A stretch of DNA of 64,000 nt from NCBI RefSeq assembly GCF_023920105.1, contig NZ_CP083693.1, positions 191,001-255,000 of the forward strand. The letters run 5' to 3'. Origin of the DNA: Bartonella taylorii. GTDB lineage: Bacteria > Pseudomonadota > Alphaproteobacteria > Rhizobiales > Rhizobiaceae. Within the stretch, counting starts at the first letter, position 1. Every line of letters begins with the position of its first letter. Shown here piece by piece: positions 46,642-55,378 of the stretch. A model generated the notes under the pieces. That model saw only the letters and a program-made list of their open reading frames with translations, was not told where the DNA came from and did not search any database. A program made the position numbers and the translations under genes.

Positions 46642-46809
46642 ATAAACTATCCGATATTAACCTTTTCTACACTTAAAGTTATACTACATTTAATAAAATT
46701 TGTGATATGAACTTAAAAGTAATCGTATATTCTGATAAATCTCTTAATAATTTAGCTGTAGAAATATTTATCCTTTAGAAGGACAAATATATCAATGAAC
46801 AGGCTACTA

Positions 46810-48228
46810 TCATACATACATGAGCTCTTTTTTAGCTATAAATCTACCTGTTTCATCCAGTTTTTTTGCAATAAATGCCTTTAAAATACGTTGATCTTCT
46901 TCTGGCATCAGCCAAAACATAATATTAATATACCAATACCAGCCTAATTTCGTAAGTTGCCAAGAGTCATTATTTTCCACTATAAGGTTATTTGATAAAA
47001 GAACATCTAATTTAGCAAAAATACTGCTAGGCACAAAGTCCATTTTTATTAAAGATTTCCTCACTAAACCATGATAAGGTAGCCGTAGGATGATAGGCTT
47101 TATCTCATCTAGAATTGGAGAGTGTTTGCTAACATTTACTGGCATTTTTTCGCTATTAACGGCTGTAATATAAGCATTACGATTAGAAAAATTTGTTATC
47201 ACGTGTTCACGTATTGATGATACGGCATTTACTCCAAAACCATGCAAATCATAATTTGAATATCCATAAACATGCTCATGATAAACAAAACTGTATTCAT
47301 CCGTAACTATATCAGAGGTCACATTTGGGGTACGAATATAACCATGACCATTATGAGGCATAAATCCCTTACTTCTCATGTAAGCATCTATTAGCATATT
47401 CATAGAAAATTTTCTTGTTGCTGTAGTAAAACCTAAACCACGATTTTTGATAGCTTTATGCAATTTTACTTGTGTCACAACATTGTCAATTGGGTATATA
47501 TCTATATTAGATGTACCAAGAGATACAGCCATTTCGAGATCTTTAATGATTTCTTCTTCATCTTGTCCGTTCATACCGTACAATATATCAAAAAGTACGT
47601 ACTTAAAATTAGCATTTAATATACTAGCAGCAAATTTAATGTGTTCGTATGTAGATGTGAGATTAAAAAGTTTTCTCCATTCTTGATTAAAAGTTTGAAG
47701 ACCAAAGCGTGGATGTGTAACCCCTATTTCTTTCATAGCAATTACTTTTTCCTCGGTAAGACTTTTTATCTCAATTTCAAAAGAAAACTCACAATTAGAT
47801 GCTATTTTGAAATACTTATGTATAGCTGCTCCTATTTTTAAAATATTAGATGGAGATAATAAAGATGGAGTTCCTCCTCCAAAAAAAATCGCCCGAACTG
47901 GAACAGCCTGGTAATCAACAAAATTTGCTTTTAATTCTATTTCTTTAATTAAAGCGTCCGTGTAATTATTAATTACAGTTTCGCCTTTATAACCACCTTT
48001 AGTAAAAGGACAAAATGTACATATAGTTTCACAAAAAGGAATATGAAAATATAAAGCTCTCGAATTAATATCATTATTACTATTCACAATAACATCAGAT
48101 AATGGCTTATCAATAAGACACTTTCCTTGACTTGGAAAAAAGAAATTGTATACAGGAATCTGATAATCAAACTTAAATAAGCCGTTATTTTTGATATTCA
48201 TAGCTTCCTTCATTCTTATAGGTATCAT
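46810..48228 (-). CDS. HemN/HemW-like radical SAM enzyme
   Basis: 472 residues. The radical SAM cluster motif is CETICTFC (C-x3-C-x2-C, about 65-72) inside YFHIPFCETICTFCPF, as in HemN/HemW-type proteins. FFGGGTPSLLSPSN, the SAM-binding GGTP motif, follows, with EFSFEIEIKSLTEEKV and GVTHPRFGLQTFNQ. A C-terminal winged-helix-like segment occupies about 380-470. It is longer than HemW. It starts within the speD stop (4-base ATGA overlap), so the two are translationally coupled. HemN-type relatives include coproporphyrinogen oxidase, anaerobilin synthases and class C methylases acting on peptide and other natural products. With a peptide gene, SpeD and an exporter beside it, modification of the peptide or of a dcSAM-derived product is the natural inference. 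Confidence 0.88.
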   Translation of the reverse strand: MIPIRMKEAMNIKNNGLFKFDYQIPVYNFFFPSQGKCLIDKPLSDVIVNSNNDINSRALYFHIPFCETICTFCPFTKGGYKGETVINNYTDALIKEIELKANFVDYQAVPVRAIFFGGGTPSLLSPSNILKIGAAIHKYFKIASNCEFSFEIEIKSLTEEKVIAMKEIGVTHPRFGLQTFNQEWRKLFNLTSTYEHIKFAASILNANFKYVLFDILYGMNGQDEEEIIKDLEMAVSLGTSNIDIYPIDNVVTQVKLHKAIKNRGLGFTTATRKFSMNMLIDAYMRSKGFMPHNGHGYIRTPNVTSDIVTDEYSFVYHEHVYGYSNYDLHGFGVNAVSSIREHVITNFSNRNAYITAVNSEKMPVNVSKHSPILDEIKPIILRLPYHGLVRKSLIKMDFVPSSIFAKLDVLLSNNLIVENNDSWQLTKLGWYWYINIMFWLMPEEDQRILKAFIAKKLDETGRFIAKKELMYV

Positions 48229-48626
48229 ACATTGGATGGATTTAAGTCATAAAACGAAGAGGCATTAATACTCAACAAATGCTTACCTCTTTTGAAAGAT
48301 CTAATAGATAATTGTCCAGTGTACTCCCATTGAGTCTTAATAGATTCAATGGCATTGCCGTAATCTTGTCCACAAGTATACAAATCGATACTTATGTAAT
48401 TACTCTCTGGATATGTATGAAATGATAAATGTGATTCACTCAATAAAAAAAAACCTGTCACACCTTGTCCATCTGTTGTAAATTTGTGTGACATGAATCC
48501 AAGAATATTCATTCTTGTTTTTTTTATTACTCTAAGGAAGAAAGAATATAAGGCCTTCTCATCTTTTAAGAACTCGAGATCATTTGTAACTCCATCCAGT
48601 AAATAATGATAACCCTCATCATCCAT
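48225..48626 (-). CDS. speD: S-adenosylmethionine decarboxylase proenzyme (SpeD class 1)
   Basis: 133 residues from ATG 48626 (MDDEGYHYLLDGV), preceded by ggggag six bases upstream. An in-frame TTG at 48689 would run through the hairpin and is rejected. The self-cleavage site is present: LLSESHLSFHTYPES, where the Ser after Glu becomes the pyruvoyl group. The following His and the catalytic Cys in SIDLYTCGQDYG are also intact, so it should be active. It decarboxylates SAM to dcSAM, the aminopropyl donor. No aminopropyltransferase (speE) is adjacent; instead it sits between a 22-codon peptide gene and a radical SAM gene, so its product may serve that cluster rather than spermidine synthesis. 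Confidence 0.93.
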   Translation of the reverse strand: MDDEGYHYLLDGVTNDLEFLKDEKALYSFFLRVIKKTRMNILGFMSHKFTTDGQGVTGFFLLSESHLSFHTYPESNYISIDLYTCGQDYGNAIESIKTQWEYTGQLSIRSFKRGKHLLSINASSFYDLNPSNV

Positions 48627-48659
48627 ATTCAACTCCCCCATTAATTTATTTACTGGATT

Positions 48660-48682
48660 GGAAGAGGCTAAACACCTCTTCC
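48660..48682 (-). promoter_or_regulatory. Intergenic hairpin between peptide gene and speD
   Basis: Perfect 8-bp stem ggaagagg / cctcttcc with a 7-base loop, starting 8 bases after the peptide stop. No U-run follows on the minus strand, so it is more likely an RNA-stabilising or partial-attenuation element than a full terminator. Such elements are common behind short, highly expressed precursor-peptide genes. Confidence 0.7.
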
Positions 48683-48689
48683 AGCACAA

Positions 48690-48758
48690 TTACCAGAGTA
48701 TTAAGCCACAGCAAACATCTTCATATTCCGTTATAAATAATTCACGTGCACTTTCCAT
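48690..48758 (-). CDS. 22-residue peptide, candidate precursor of a modified peptide
   Basis: This very short gene reads ATG at 48758 to TAA at 48690. A near-ideal ribosome binding site (taggaggtaatt) lies 5 bases before the start, stronger than that of speD. The peptide begins MESARELFITEYE and ends DVCCGLILW, with an acidic N-terminal part, paired cysteines and a hydrophobic tail ending in Trp. It directly precedes speD, the radical SAM gene and the exporter on the same strand. I do not recognise it as a known precursor. The short acidic leader and compact C-terminal core resemble PqqA- or MftA-size substrates of radical SAM enzymes, but only in general form. Alternatively it may be a regulatory upstream ORF sensing a metabolite to control speD. 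Confidence 0.6.
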   Translation of the reverse strand: MESARELFITEYEDVCCGLILW

Positions 48759-48811
48759 AATTACCTCCTAAATTTAATAGTTAGCTTATTTTATAAACAA
48801 TATGAAGCACA

Positions 48812-48825
48812 CTACATTAATGTAG
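48812..48825. promoter_or_regulatory. 14-bp perfect palindrome upstream of the peptide gene
   Basis: CTACATTAATGTAG is its own reverse complement and lies about 54 bases before the peptide start codon, a suitable place for an operator. A tataaa box lies between it and the gene. Confidence 0.5.
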
Positions 48826-49294
48826 ATAAAATGCAACAAAAAATTATTTAATTTTACATATAAGTTTTGGCATACCTTTCCAAATAAAAATATGGGCTAA
48901 AATGATAGATTTATTCATATCAATGCGTAGACTTTCCAAAAGCACATCTATGGCAATTAAATGCGTTACGCTGTGATTAAATTATTGCTTGGGGTTTATT
49001 TCTTTAATGGGGGTGTATCTTTCCATTTAGAAGCAAAAAATGTTTTTCCCTGTCATAAGAGCGAAGCAATATGTGGATAAAAACGTTTTAAAAAGAAAGT
49101 AGTATGCTTTTTATGGACCGTCTATCATGCGATAGGTATAACATTGGGAGTTGGTAAATAGATGATGGTGCGAACTTTTTCCAGAACGACTTTACTGGAA
49201 TAAGCGAATATTAAAAATTCGTGAATGAAGAATATCTCTTAACGGAGAATTAATTGATAACAAGTTGCTACAGAAAAAATTGAATGAAAGCTGT
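48826..49294. other. Gene-free interval
   Basis: About 470 AT-rich bases upstream of the peptide operon and downstream of the Trm112-like gene. All frames are closed and I see no RNA motif. Confidence 0.45.
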
Positions 49295-49501
49295 TTATTT
49301 TTTATGCAATGCTTTTTCATTGTGCTGCAAAGGACGGGCTTCTGAGGCAAGCATAATAGGAACGCCGTCGCGAATAGGATAGGCGAGTTTTGCTTTGTGT
49401 GAAATTAATTCTTGTGTTTCTCGGTTTAAAGAAAGCGATTCCCCTGTGAGTGGGCAGACGAGCAATTCAAGCATTTTAGGGTCGGTAGTCATTTTTTTCA
49501 T
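49295..49501 (-). CDS. Trm112-like zinc-ribbon-type protein (YcaR/UPF0434)
   Basis: 68 residues. The Trm112 fold is recognised from [17 protein letters not shown] (about 10-26) and [20 protein letters not shown] (about 39-58), the classic YcaR C-terminal signature. The bacterial family usually has one or a few Cys and unclear zinc binding; here only one Cys is seen. Eukaryotic and archaeal Trm112 activates methyltransferases; the bacterial role is poorly known. It lies 31 bases downstream of the LON-domain gene, and the two are probably co-transcribed. Confidence 0.9.
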   Translation of the reverse strand: MKKMTTDPKMLELLVCPLTGESLSLNRETQELISHKAKLAYPIRDGVPIMLASEARPLQHNEKALHKK

Positions 49502-49532
49502 GTTTCAACGTTTATTAGTTTAAATGGGTTTA

Positions 49533-50195
49533 TTAGTTTAAATGGTAAAGTGCCCCTGTTTGTTTCATGAGGGAGCGTTCAGTTAAAGCCAGAAGAGTTT
49601 GGGCACGATTTCCAATATCTGGAGCTTCGAGTAGAGCTTGTTTTTCTTCTGGTGTAAAAGGGATGAGGGCTGAAAAAGCATTAACCAATAGAGGCGTGGG
49701 GGCTTGTATGATACTGCTCCAATTATATTCTATTTCATGTATGACGAGATATTGCTCAACAATGTTGAGGAGGTTTTCTCGATTAATGTTTTCTACCATA
49801 TCAGGTTCTTGTAAGTCTTCTATGTTTGATCGGATGAGAGCAGTTCGATAAGGTTTTGCATTCACCAACTCCTGTTCTAAGGTGAAGCGACAAACGCCTT
49901 GTAGTATAATGAAAAGCTGCCCATTTCCCGTTTCGTTGTAGTTTGTAATGCGCCCTATACAGCCTATTTTATAAAGTGGTGAGGTGAAGCGGTCTGTATT
50001 CGATGAAAGTGGTTGAATTATTCCGAGCAAACGATTGGATATCATAACATTTTCAACCATTTCGAGTGCTTCTGGTTCAAAAATGTTGAGCGACAAAAAA
50101 CCACCTGGCAATAAGAGTGCACCTTCTACGGGAAAAAGGGCAATTTGCTTTGGTAGATCATTTTCACAATTGTAATGGATATTACCAGCTTTCAT
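49533..50195 (-). CDS. LON N-terminal substrate-binding domain protein
   Basis: 220 residues consisting of one LON-N (PUA-like) domain: IALFPVEGALLLPGGFLSLNIFEPEALEMV (about 18-47), LGIIQPL, YKIGCIGRITNYNETGNGQLFIILQGVCRF, then a helical half with FTPEEKQALLEAPDI. It lacks the AAA and protease domains of Lon. It is a widespread alphaproteobacterial stand-alone protein of unknown substrate, usually next to the Trm112-like gene as here. Confidence 0.88.
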   Translation of the reverse strand: MKAGNIHYNCENDLPKQIALFPVEGALLLPGGFLSLNIFEPEALEMVENVMISNRLLGIIQPLSSNTDRFTSPLYKIGCIGRITNYNETGNGQLFIILQGVCRFTLEQELVNAKPYRTALIRSNIEDLQEPDMVENINRENLLNIVEQYLVIHEIEYNWSSIIQAPTPLLVNAFSALIPFTPEEKQALLEAPDIGNRAQTLLALTERSLMKQTGALYHLN

Positions 50196-50678
50196 GAGTA
50201 TTTTATAACCTTTGTTCGATGAAGTTTGGTATATAATAGCTGTAATTTATGACACTATTGAGAGACAAAAAATTGATAAAGAAGAAAAATCAACCTTTTG
50301 TGTGTTAAGACTATATTTATAAAATATCTGAAATTTTTACTCTTAAAGGATATAAAACTCCGTAGTTTGGGTTGGATCGCGCAAGGGAAAATGTTGCTTT
50401 GTGATCCTTTTAAGCGCACGTTAAGCGCACGAAATTTTGTATTTTTTCAAAACGTGTTTCTGTTTATGGCCTTTGCAATTTTTCTCCTTATTTTTTAAGC
50501 AAGGCCACTTACGATTTTCATAATGTTCAAAAGACCCTCATTATAAGTCTTTTAAAACAGTTTATGCAAGTTTAAAAATATAGAGTGTTCTCATCACTTT
50601 ACTAATGACAGTATGACAAAGATAGGATATAGACTGAAATATGTCGGAAAGGGCGTTATCGTTTCTTTCATTCTTTTG

Positions 50679-50866
50679 CGGGAGAGTGCAGACTGCAAAC
50701 TTTCGCACCTGCCGCCGAAGGGGAAAATAGCCCATAATCTCTCAGGCTCTAAGGACCGTAAAAGGAGCAAGGCAGATCTGGAAAGTCGGAAAGGTCCGCG
50801 CCGAAGGTGTAAGCGAAAACTCTTTTCGCGAGTCTCTCAGGTTTGTAACAGAAGGGTGCAGAGACG
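50679..50866 (+). ncRNA. Tandem glycine riboswitch (gcvT motif)
   Basis: Two glycine aptamers in series upstream of gcvT. The first shows cgggagagtgc, gccgccgaagggg and aatctctcaggc, followed by aaggaccg. The second shows aaaggtccgcgccgaaggtg, aagcgaaaactc and agtctctcaggt, then gtaacagaaggg. Both carry the conserved GCCGAAGG and CUCUCAGG cores. Binding of glycine is known in this family to switch on the cleavage operon. The leader ends about 40 bases before the gcvT start. Confidence 0.95.
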
Positions 50867-50905
50867 TCCATATTCTGTGGGCGTTAGCGCAGCTTTGGAG
50901 ATATT

Positions 50906-52024
50906 ATGGGTACATCACAAGAATTTGAAACATCTTCTTTAAAAATGCTTCCTTTACACGAATTGCATGAAAAGGCTGGAGCGAAGTTTGGTGCTTTTGC
51001 TGGTTGGAAAATGCCGTTGACCTATCCTCTTGGAGTATTGAAGGAGCATCTTCATACGCGTGCACATGCAGGCCTTTTTGATATTTCTCATATGAAATTG
51101 ATTACCGTTGAGGGTGCGCAAGCAGCAGAATATTTATCGTACGCTCTCCCTGTTGATGCAGCGTTGTTAAAGATTGGTCAATCACGGTATAATTATTTGC
51201 TTAATGAGCAGGCTGGTATCCTTGATGACCTTATCATTACTCGATTGGCAGAAAACCGTTTTATGCTGGTCGCCAATGCTGGAAATGCACAAGCCGATCT
51301 TGCGGAGCTTGAGAGGCGTGTTGTTGGTTTTGATTGCCAAGTCATTGCTCTTGAGAGGGTATTGCTTGCTCTCCAAGGTCCACAAGCGGCAGCTGTTATG
51401 GCTGATGCTGGGGTGCCTGGTAATGAACTGTTGTTTATGCAAGGATTTGAGCTACAACAAGATTGGTTTATAACGCGTTCTGGTTATACGGGAGAAGATG
51501 GTTTTGAAATTGCTCTTCCCATAGGGCAAGCCCATGCATTGGCTGAAAAATTATTGAGAGATTTTCGTGTTGAATGGGTTGGTCTTGCGGCGCGTGATAG
51601 TCTTCGGCTAGAAGCAGGATTGTGTTTACATGGAAATGATATTACGCCCGATACTACGCCTATTGATGCTGCATTGACATGGGCTGTTCCCAAAAATGTG
51701 CGAGAAAAAGCACAATTTTATGGAGCGAAGGCTTTTCTTGAAGCTCTTCAGAAAGGGCCTTCTCGTTGTCGTGTTGGATTAAAACCGCAAACCCGTCAGC
51801 CTATTCGTGCGGGTGCGGTACTTTTCGATGATGAGGGAAAGCAAATTGGCGTGGTGACGTCAGGTGGTTTTGGTCCTTCTTTTGATGGTCCTGTTGCGAT
51901 GGGATATGTTCCTGTTGATTGGAAAGTGGAAGGAACGGAAGTCTTTACGGAGTTGCGTGGCAAAAAGATTGCACTGTCTGTCCATTCACTTCCTTTTGTT
52001 GAACAACGTTATTTTAAAGGATAA
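50906..52024 (+). CDS. gcvT: Glycine cleavage system T protein (aminomethyltransferase)
   Basis: 372 residues. It transfers the methylene group from aminomethyl-lipoyl-GcvH to tetrahydrofolate, releasing ammonia. Family signatures: [21 protein letters not shown], the folate-binding Asp region ([20 protein letters not shown]), [17 protein letters not shown] and [20 protein letters not shown], with the C-terminal barrel [26 protein letters not shown] 50906 follows ggag by five bases; a second ATG 12 codons in has no ribosome binding site. First gene of gcvTHP, under the glycine riboswitch. Confidence 0.96.
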   Translation: MGTSQEFETSSLKMLPLHELHEKAGAKFGAFAGWKMPLTYPLGVLKEHLHTRAHAGLFDISHMKLITVEGAQAAEYLSYALPVDAALLKIGQSRYNYLLNEQAGILDDLIITRLAENRFMLVANAGNAQADLAELERRVVGFDCQVIALERVLLALQGPQAAAVMADAGVPGNELLFMQGFELQQDWFITRSGYTGEDGFEIALPIGQAHALAEKLLRDFRVEWVGLAARDSLRLEAGLCLHGNDITPDTTPIDAALTWAVPKNVREKAQFYGAKAFLEALQKGPSRCRVGLKPQTRQPIRAGAVLFDDEGKQIGVVTSGGFGPSFDGPVAMGYVPVDWKVEGTEVFTELRGKKIALSVHSLPFVEQRYFKG

Positions 52025-52029
52025 TTTTT

Positions 52030-52398
52030 ATGTCTAAAACTTATTTTACACAAGATCATGAATGGCTCAGTGTTGAAGGACAAGTGGTTACTGTTGGGAT
52101 TACACATTATGCTCAAGAACAGTTAGGGGATTTGGTTTTTGTTGATTTACCAAAGAAGGGGACACAGCTTTCTAAGGGGGATTCTGCTGCTGTTGTAGAA
52201 TCAGTGAAAGCGGCTTCAGATGTTTATGCTCCTCTTGATGGTGAAGTGGTTGAAATGAATGAGGCATTGGCAAATAATCCTGAACTGGTTAACCAAAAGG
52301 CTGAAAAAGAAGGTTGGCTCTGGAAAATGACATTGCAGGATGCAACGCAACTTGAAGGGTTGCTGGATGAGGCTGCTTATAAAGCACTGATTGGATGA
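52030..52398 (+). CDS. gcvH: Glycine cleavage system H protein
   Basis: 122 residues, the usual size. The lipoyl domain carries the lipoylated lysine in [21 protein letters not shown] (Lys near residue 60). It shuttles the aminomethyl group between GcvP and GcvT, and electrons to lipoamide dehydrogenase. It begins 5 bases after gcvT and overlaps gcvP by 4 bases. Confidence 0.97.
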   Translation: MSKTYFTQDHEWLSVEGQVVTVGITHYAQEQLGDLVFVDLPKKGTQLSKGDSAAVVESVKAASDVYAPLDGEVVEMNEALANNPELVNQKAEKEGWLWKMTLQDATQLEGLLDEAAYKALIG

Positions 52399-55199
52399 GT
52401 GCTATGTTGGAGCGTCATTTTTTTTCTCGCCATATTGGACTTCGTTCTCATGAAACACAAAAAATGCTTGATGTTTTAGAGCTAGATTGTGTTGACACAC
52501 TGGTTTCTCAAGCTGTTCCGCACTCTATCCATTTGGGGCGTTCGCTTAATCTCCCAAAGGCTGCAAGTGAAGGGCAAGCCTTGGAAGAATTATCCAAGAT
52601 GATGGAACGTAACCATGTGCACAAAAGTTTTATTGGGCAGGGATATCATGGAACCTATGTGCCTCCCGTTATTTTGCGGAATCTTTTTGAAAATCCAGCT
52701 TGGTACACCGCTTATACACCCTATCAGGCAGAAATTAGCCAAGGTCGTTTGGAGCTTTTATTTTATTTTCAGACATTGGTGAGTGAACTCACTGGTTTGC
52801 CTGTTGCAGCTGCTTCACTTCTTGATGAAGCAACAGCTTTAGCTGAAGCCAACGCGCTGGCTGTGCGTTTTGCGCGTGAGAAAAAGACAAAAATTTCAGT
52901 TCAAAGTCTTTTGCATCCCCAGACATTAAGTGTTGCACAAACGCGTGCTGAAACACAAGGGATTCATATAAGCGAAAAGAGCGAAATTTGTTCTGATACA
53001 GCTGCGATTGTTTTGTCTTGGCCAGATACAAAAGGCTCTTTTAACGATTACACTGACGTCATTAAAGAGGCAAAGGCAAAAGGGGCTCTGGTGATCGTTG
53101 TTGCTGATCCTTTGGCACTTACCCTGATGGAACCACCAGCGCAATGGGGGGCTGATATTGTTGTAGGTTCCATGCAACGTTATGGCGTTCCTATGGGATT
53201 TGGTGGTCCCCATGCTGGTTATCTCGCGGTAAGCGAAGCTTTAACCCGCCTCATTCCAGGACGTATTGTAGGTCAATCCGTTGACACAAAAGGACGCGTT
53301 GGTTTTCGTTTGGCATTGCAGACACGTGAGCAACATATCCGGCGTGATAAAGCTACGTCGAATATTTGTACAGCACAGGCTTTGTTGGCAAATATGGCAA
53401 CGGCTTATGCCGTTTGGCATGGACCGCAAGGCTTGCAGGAAATTGCTCAGCGAATTCATCATTTAACGTGTCGCTTTGTTGCTGGTTTAGAGGCAGCGGG
53501 TATTCTTTGTGAAGGAGAAGTTTTTTTTGATTGTGTAAGCATTGTTGTTAAGGGAAAATCTCGAGAGATTGCGCGTCAAGCGAAAGCAGGTGGGCGTCTT
53601 GTTCGTGTTCTCGATGATGATCGAGTTGTGATCAATTTTGATGAATTATCAACACAAGAAGATGCTTATGCTTTAGCGCAGCTTTTTGGTGCACAATTAG
53701 TTGATCAAGTTTCTCCAAGGCTTATGGGGAAAAGGCGTGATACTGCTTTTCTTTCACAGCCGTTTTTTCATGCAGTTCATTCAGAGACGGATATGATGCG
53801 CTTTTTGCGTCATTTGGCCGACAAAGATTTAGCATTAGATCGGGCAATGATTCCGCTTGGTTCTTGTACGATGAAACTTAATGCAGCAGCTGAGTTAATG
53901 CCTGTGAGTTGGCCTACGGTAGCCAATATACACCCCTTCACACCTAAAGAGGATGTGGTAGGGTATTTGGAAATGATTAACCAATTAAATGCGTGGTTGT
54001 GTGAAATCACAGGGTTTTCGCAAGTTTCTTTCCAGCCAAATTCTGGTGCACAAGGTGAATATGCGGGGCTTTTAGCGATCCGCCGATATCACCAATCACG
54101 GGGAGACCATCAACGCACACTTTGTCTCATTCCTGCTTCTGCTCACGGTACCAATCCAGCTTCAGCTCATATGGCGGGTATGGAAGTTATTGTGGTGAAA
54201 TGCTTAAGTGATGGTGATGTTGATGTTGATGATCTCAAAATGAAGGCACAATTGCATAAGGATAAATTGGCAGCTCTCATGATCACCTATCCTTCAACTC
54301 ATGGCGTTTATGAAGAAAACATTAAAGAGATTTGCTCTATTATCCACGAAAATGGTGGGCAAGTTTATTTTGATGGTGCTAATCTCAATGCGCTTGTTGG
54401 GCTTGCTCGTCCAGCAGATATTGGGGCGGATGTTTGTCATATGAATCTTCACAAAACATTCGCCATTCCCCATGGTGGTGGTGGTCCTGGTATGGGGCCA
54501 ATTGGTGTGGCAACACATTTGAAGCCCTTTTTACCAGGTCATGAAGAAGATGGGTCAACACATGCGGTTTCAGCAGCTCCTTATGGAAGTGCATCTATTC
54601 TTGTTATTACGTGGATGTATATTCGGATGATGGGCGCCGATGGCTTGAAATATGCAACACAAACAGCAATTTTGAATGCCAATTATATCGCTGCGCGTCT
54701 TTCAAAAGCTTATTCCATTCTTTATCGGGGCAAGTATGGGCGTGTTGCACATGAGTGTATTGTGGATACTCGCGTGCTGAAAGAGCAGTATGGGGTGAGT
54801 GTTGATGATATTGCAAAACGTTTGATTGATTACGGGTTTCATGCGCCGACGATGTCGTTTCCTGTTGCTGGAACTTTGATGATTGAACCAACGGAATCAG
54901 AACCAAAAGCAGAAATTGATCGTTTTTGTGATGCTTTGCTTTCTATTGCTGAAGAAGCTCAGAAAGTCGGTAGCGGTGTTTGGCCTAAAGAAGATAATCC
55001 TTTGGTAAATGCACCGCATACATTGGTGGATACTTTAGATGATGCTTGGATGCGACCTTATTCACGACAAGAGGCGGCTTTTCCCAATCCTCATCTTGAT
55101 CCAGCAAATAAATATTGGCCTCCTGTTTCGCGTATTGATAATGTTTCGGGAGATAGAATGCTTATTTGTTCTTGCCCACCATTGGGGAATACGTATTAA
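52395..55199 (+). CDS. gcvP: Glycine dehydrogenase (decarboxylating), P protein
   Basis: 934 residues, the long single-chain form, slightly shorter than E. coli GcvP. It is PLP-dependent; the cofactor lysine lies in [20 protein letters not shown] (about residue 693). It has an N-terminal half with [14 protein letters not shown] and [16 protein letters not shown], a glycine-rich mid loop [19 protein letters not shown], and [18 protein letters not shown]. It decarboxylates glycine and loads the remaining aminomethyl on GcvH. The last gene of the operon, followed by a strong terminator. Confidence 0.97.
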   Translation: MSAMLERHFFSRHIGLRSHETQKMLDVLELDCVDTLVSQAVPHSIHLGRSLNLPKAASEGQALEELSKMMERNHVHKSFIGQGYHGTYVPPVILRNLFENPAWYTAYTPYQAEISQGRLELLFYFQTLVSELTGLPVAAASLLDEATALAEANALAVRFAREKKTKISVQSLLHPQTLSVAQTRAETQGIHISEKSEICSDTAAIVLSWPDTKGSFNDYTDVIKEAKAKGALVIVVADPLALTLMEPPAQWGADIVVGSMQRYGVPMGFGGPHAGYLAVSEALTRLIPGRIVGQSVDTKGRVGFRLALQTREQHIRRDKATSNICTAQALLANMATAYAVWHGPQGLQEIAQRIHHLTCRFVAGLEAAGILCEGEVFFDCVSIVVKGKSREIARQAKAGGRLVRVLDDDRVVINFDELSTQEDAYALAQLFGAQLVDQVSPRLMGKRRDTAFLSQPFFHAVHSETDMMRFLRHLADKDLALDRAMIPLGSCTMKLNAAAELMPVSWPTVANIHPFTPKEDVVGYLEMINQLNAWLCEITGFSQVSFQPNSGAQGEYAGLLAIRRYHQSRGDHQRTLCLIPASAHGTNPASAHMAGMEVIVVKCLSDGDVDVDDLKMKAQLHKDKLAALMITYPSTHGVYEENIKEICSIIHENGGQVYFDGANLNALVGLARPADIGADVCHMNLHKTFAIPHGGGGPGMGPIGVATHLKPFLPGHEEDGSTHAVSAAPYGSASILVITWMYIRMMGADGLKYATQTAILNANYIAARLSKAYSILYRGKYGRVAHECIVDTRVLKEQYGVSVDDIAKRLIDYGFHAPTMSFPVAGTLMIEPTESEPKAEIDRFCDALLSIAEEAQKVGSGVWPKEDNPLVNAPHTLVDTLDDAWMRPYSRQEAAFPNPHLDPANKYWPPVSRIDNVSGDRMLICSCPPLGNTY

Positions 55200-55214
55200 A
55201 TTTATTTACATGAA

Positions 55215-55251
55215 GGAAAAAGCCTACACGTTTTGTGTGGGCTTTTTCCTT
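55215..55251 (+). terminator. Rho-independent terminator of gcvTHP
   Basis: A 15-bp stem, ggaaaaagcctacac / gtgtgggctttttcc, with one G-T pair and a 5-base loop, 15 bases after the gcvP stop. Confidence 0.9.
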
Positions 55252-55378
55252 GTCCATATGATTAGTAATCCATATGATTAGTAATAATGAGTGATATTGC
55301 TTTCTTCTAGTTCGTATTGTTTTTCTGTTGTACCGAAAGCCATTGATGATTTTTATCACTTTGTTTCTTTAGAGAGTT

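Noticed and set aside
48627..48689. N-terminal extension of SpeD from TTG 48689
   Set aside because: It would run through the hairpin, has no ribosome binding site, and adds residues absent from the family. ATG 48626 has a ggggag site and gives the normal length.
35323..48758. Mycofactocin-type system (creatininase-family gene plus short peptide ending near a Cys-Gly motif plus radical SAM)
   Set aside because: The creatininase-family gene lies about 10 kb away in a metal-chaperone operon, the radical SAM enzyme is HemN-like rather than SPASM-type, and no MftB-like recognition protein is present. The resemblance of the peptide end is superficial.
50298..50498. 66-codon ORF upstream of the glycine riboswitch
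   Set aside because: No ribosome binding site or recognised domain, and biased towards Phe/Leu as expected from AT-rich non-coding DNA.
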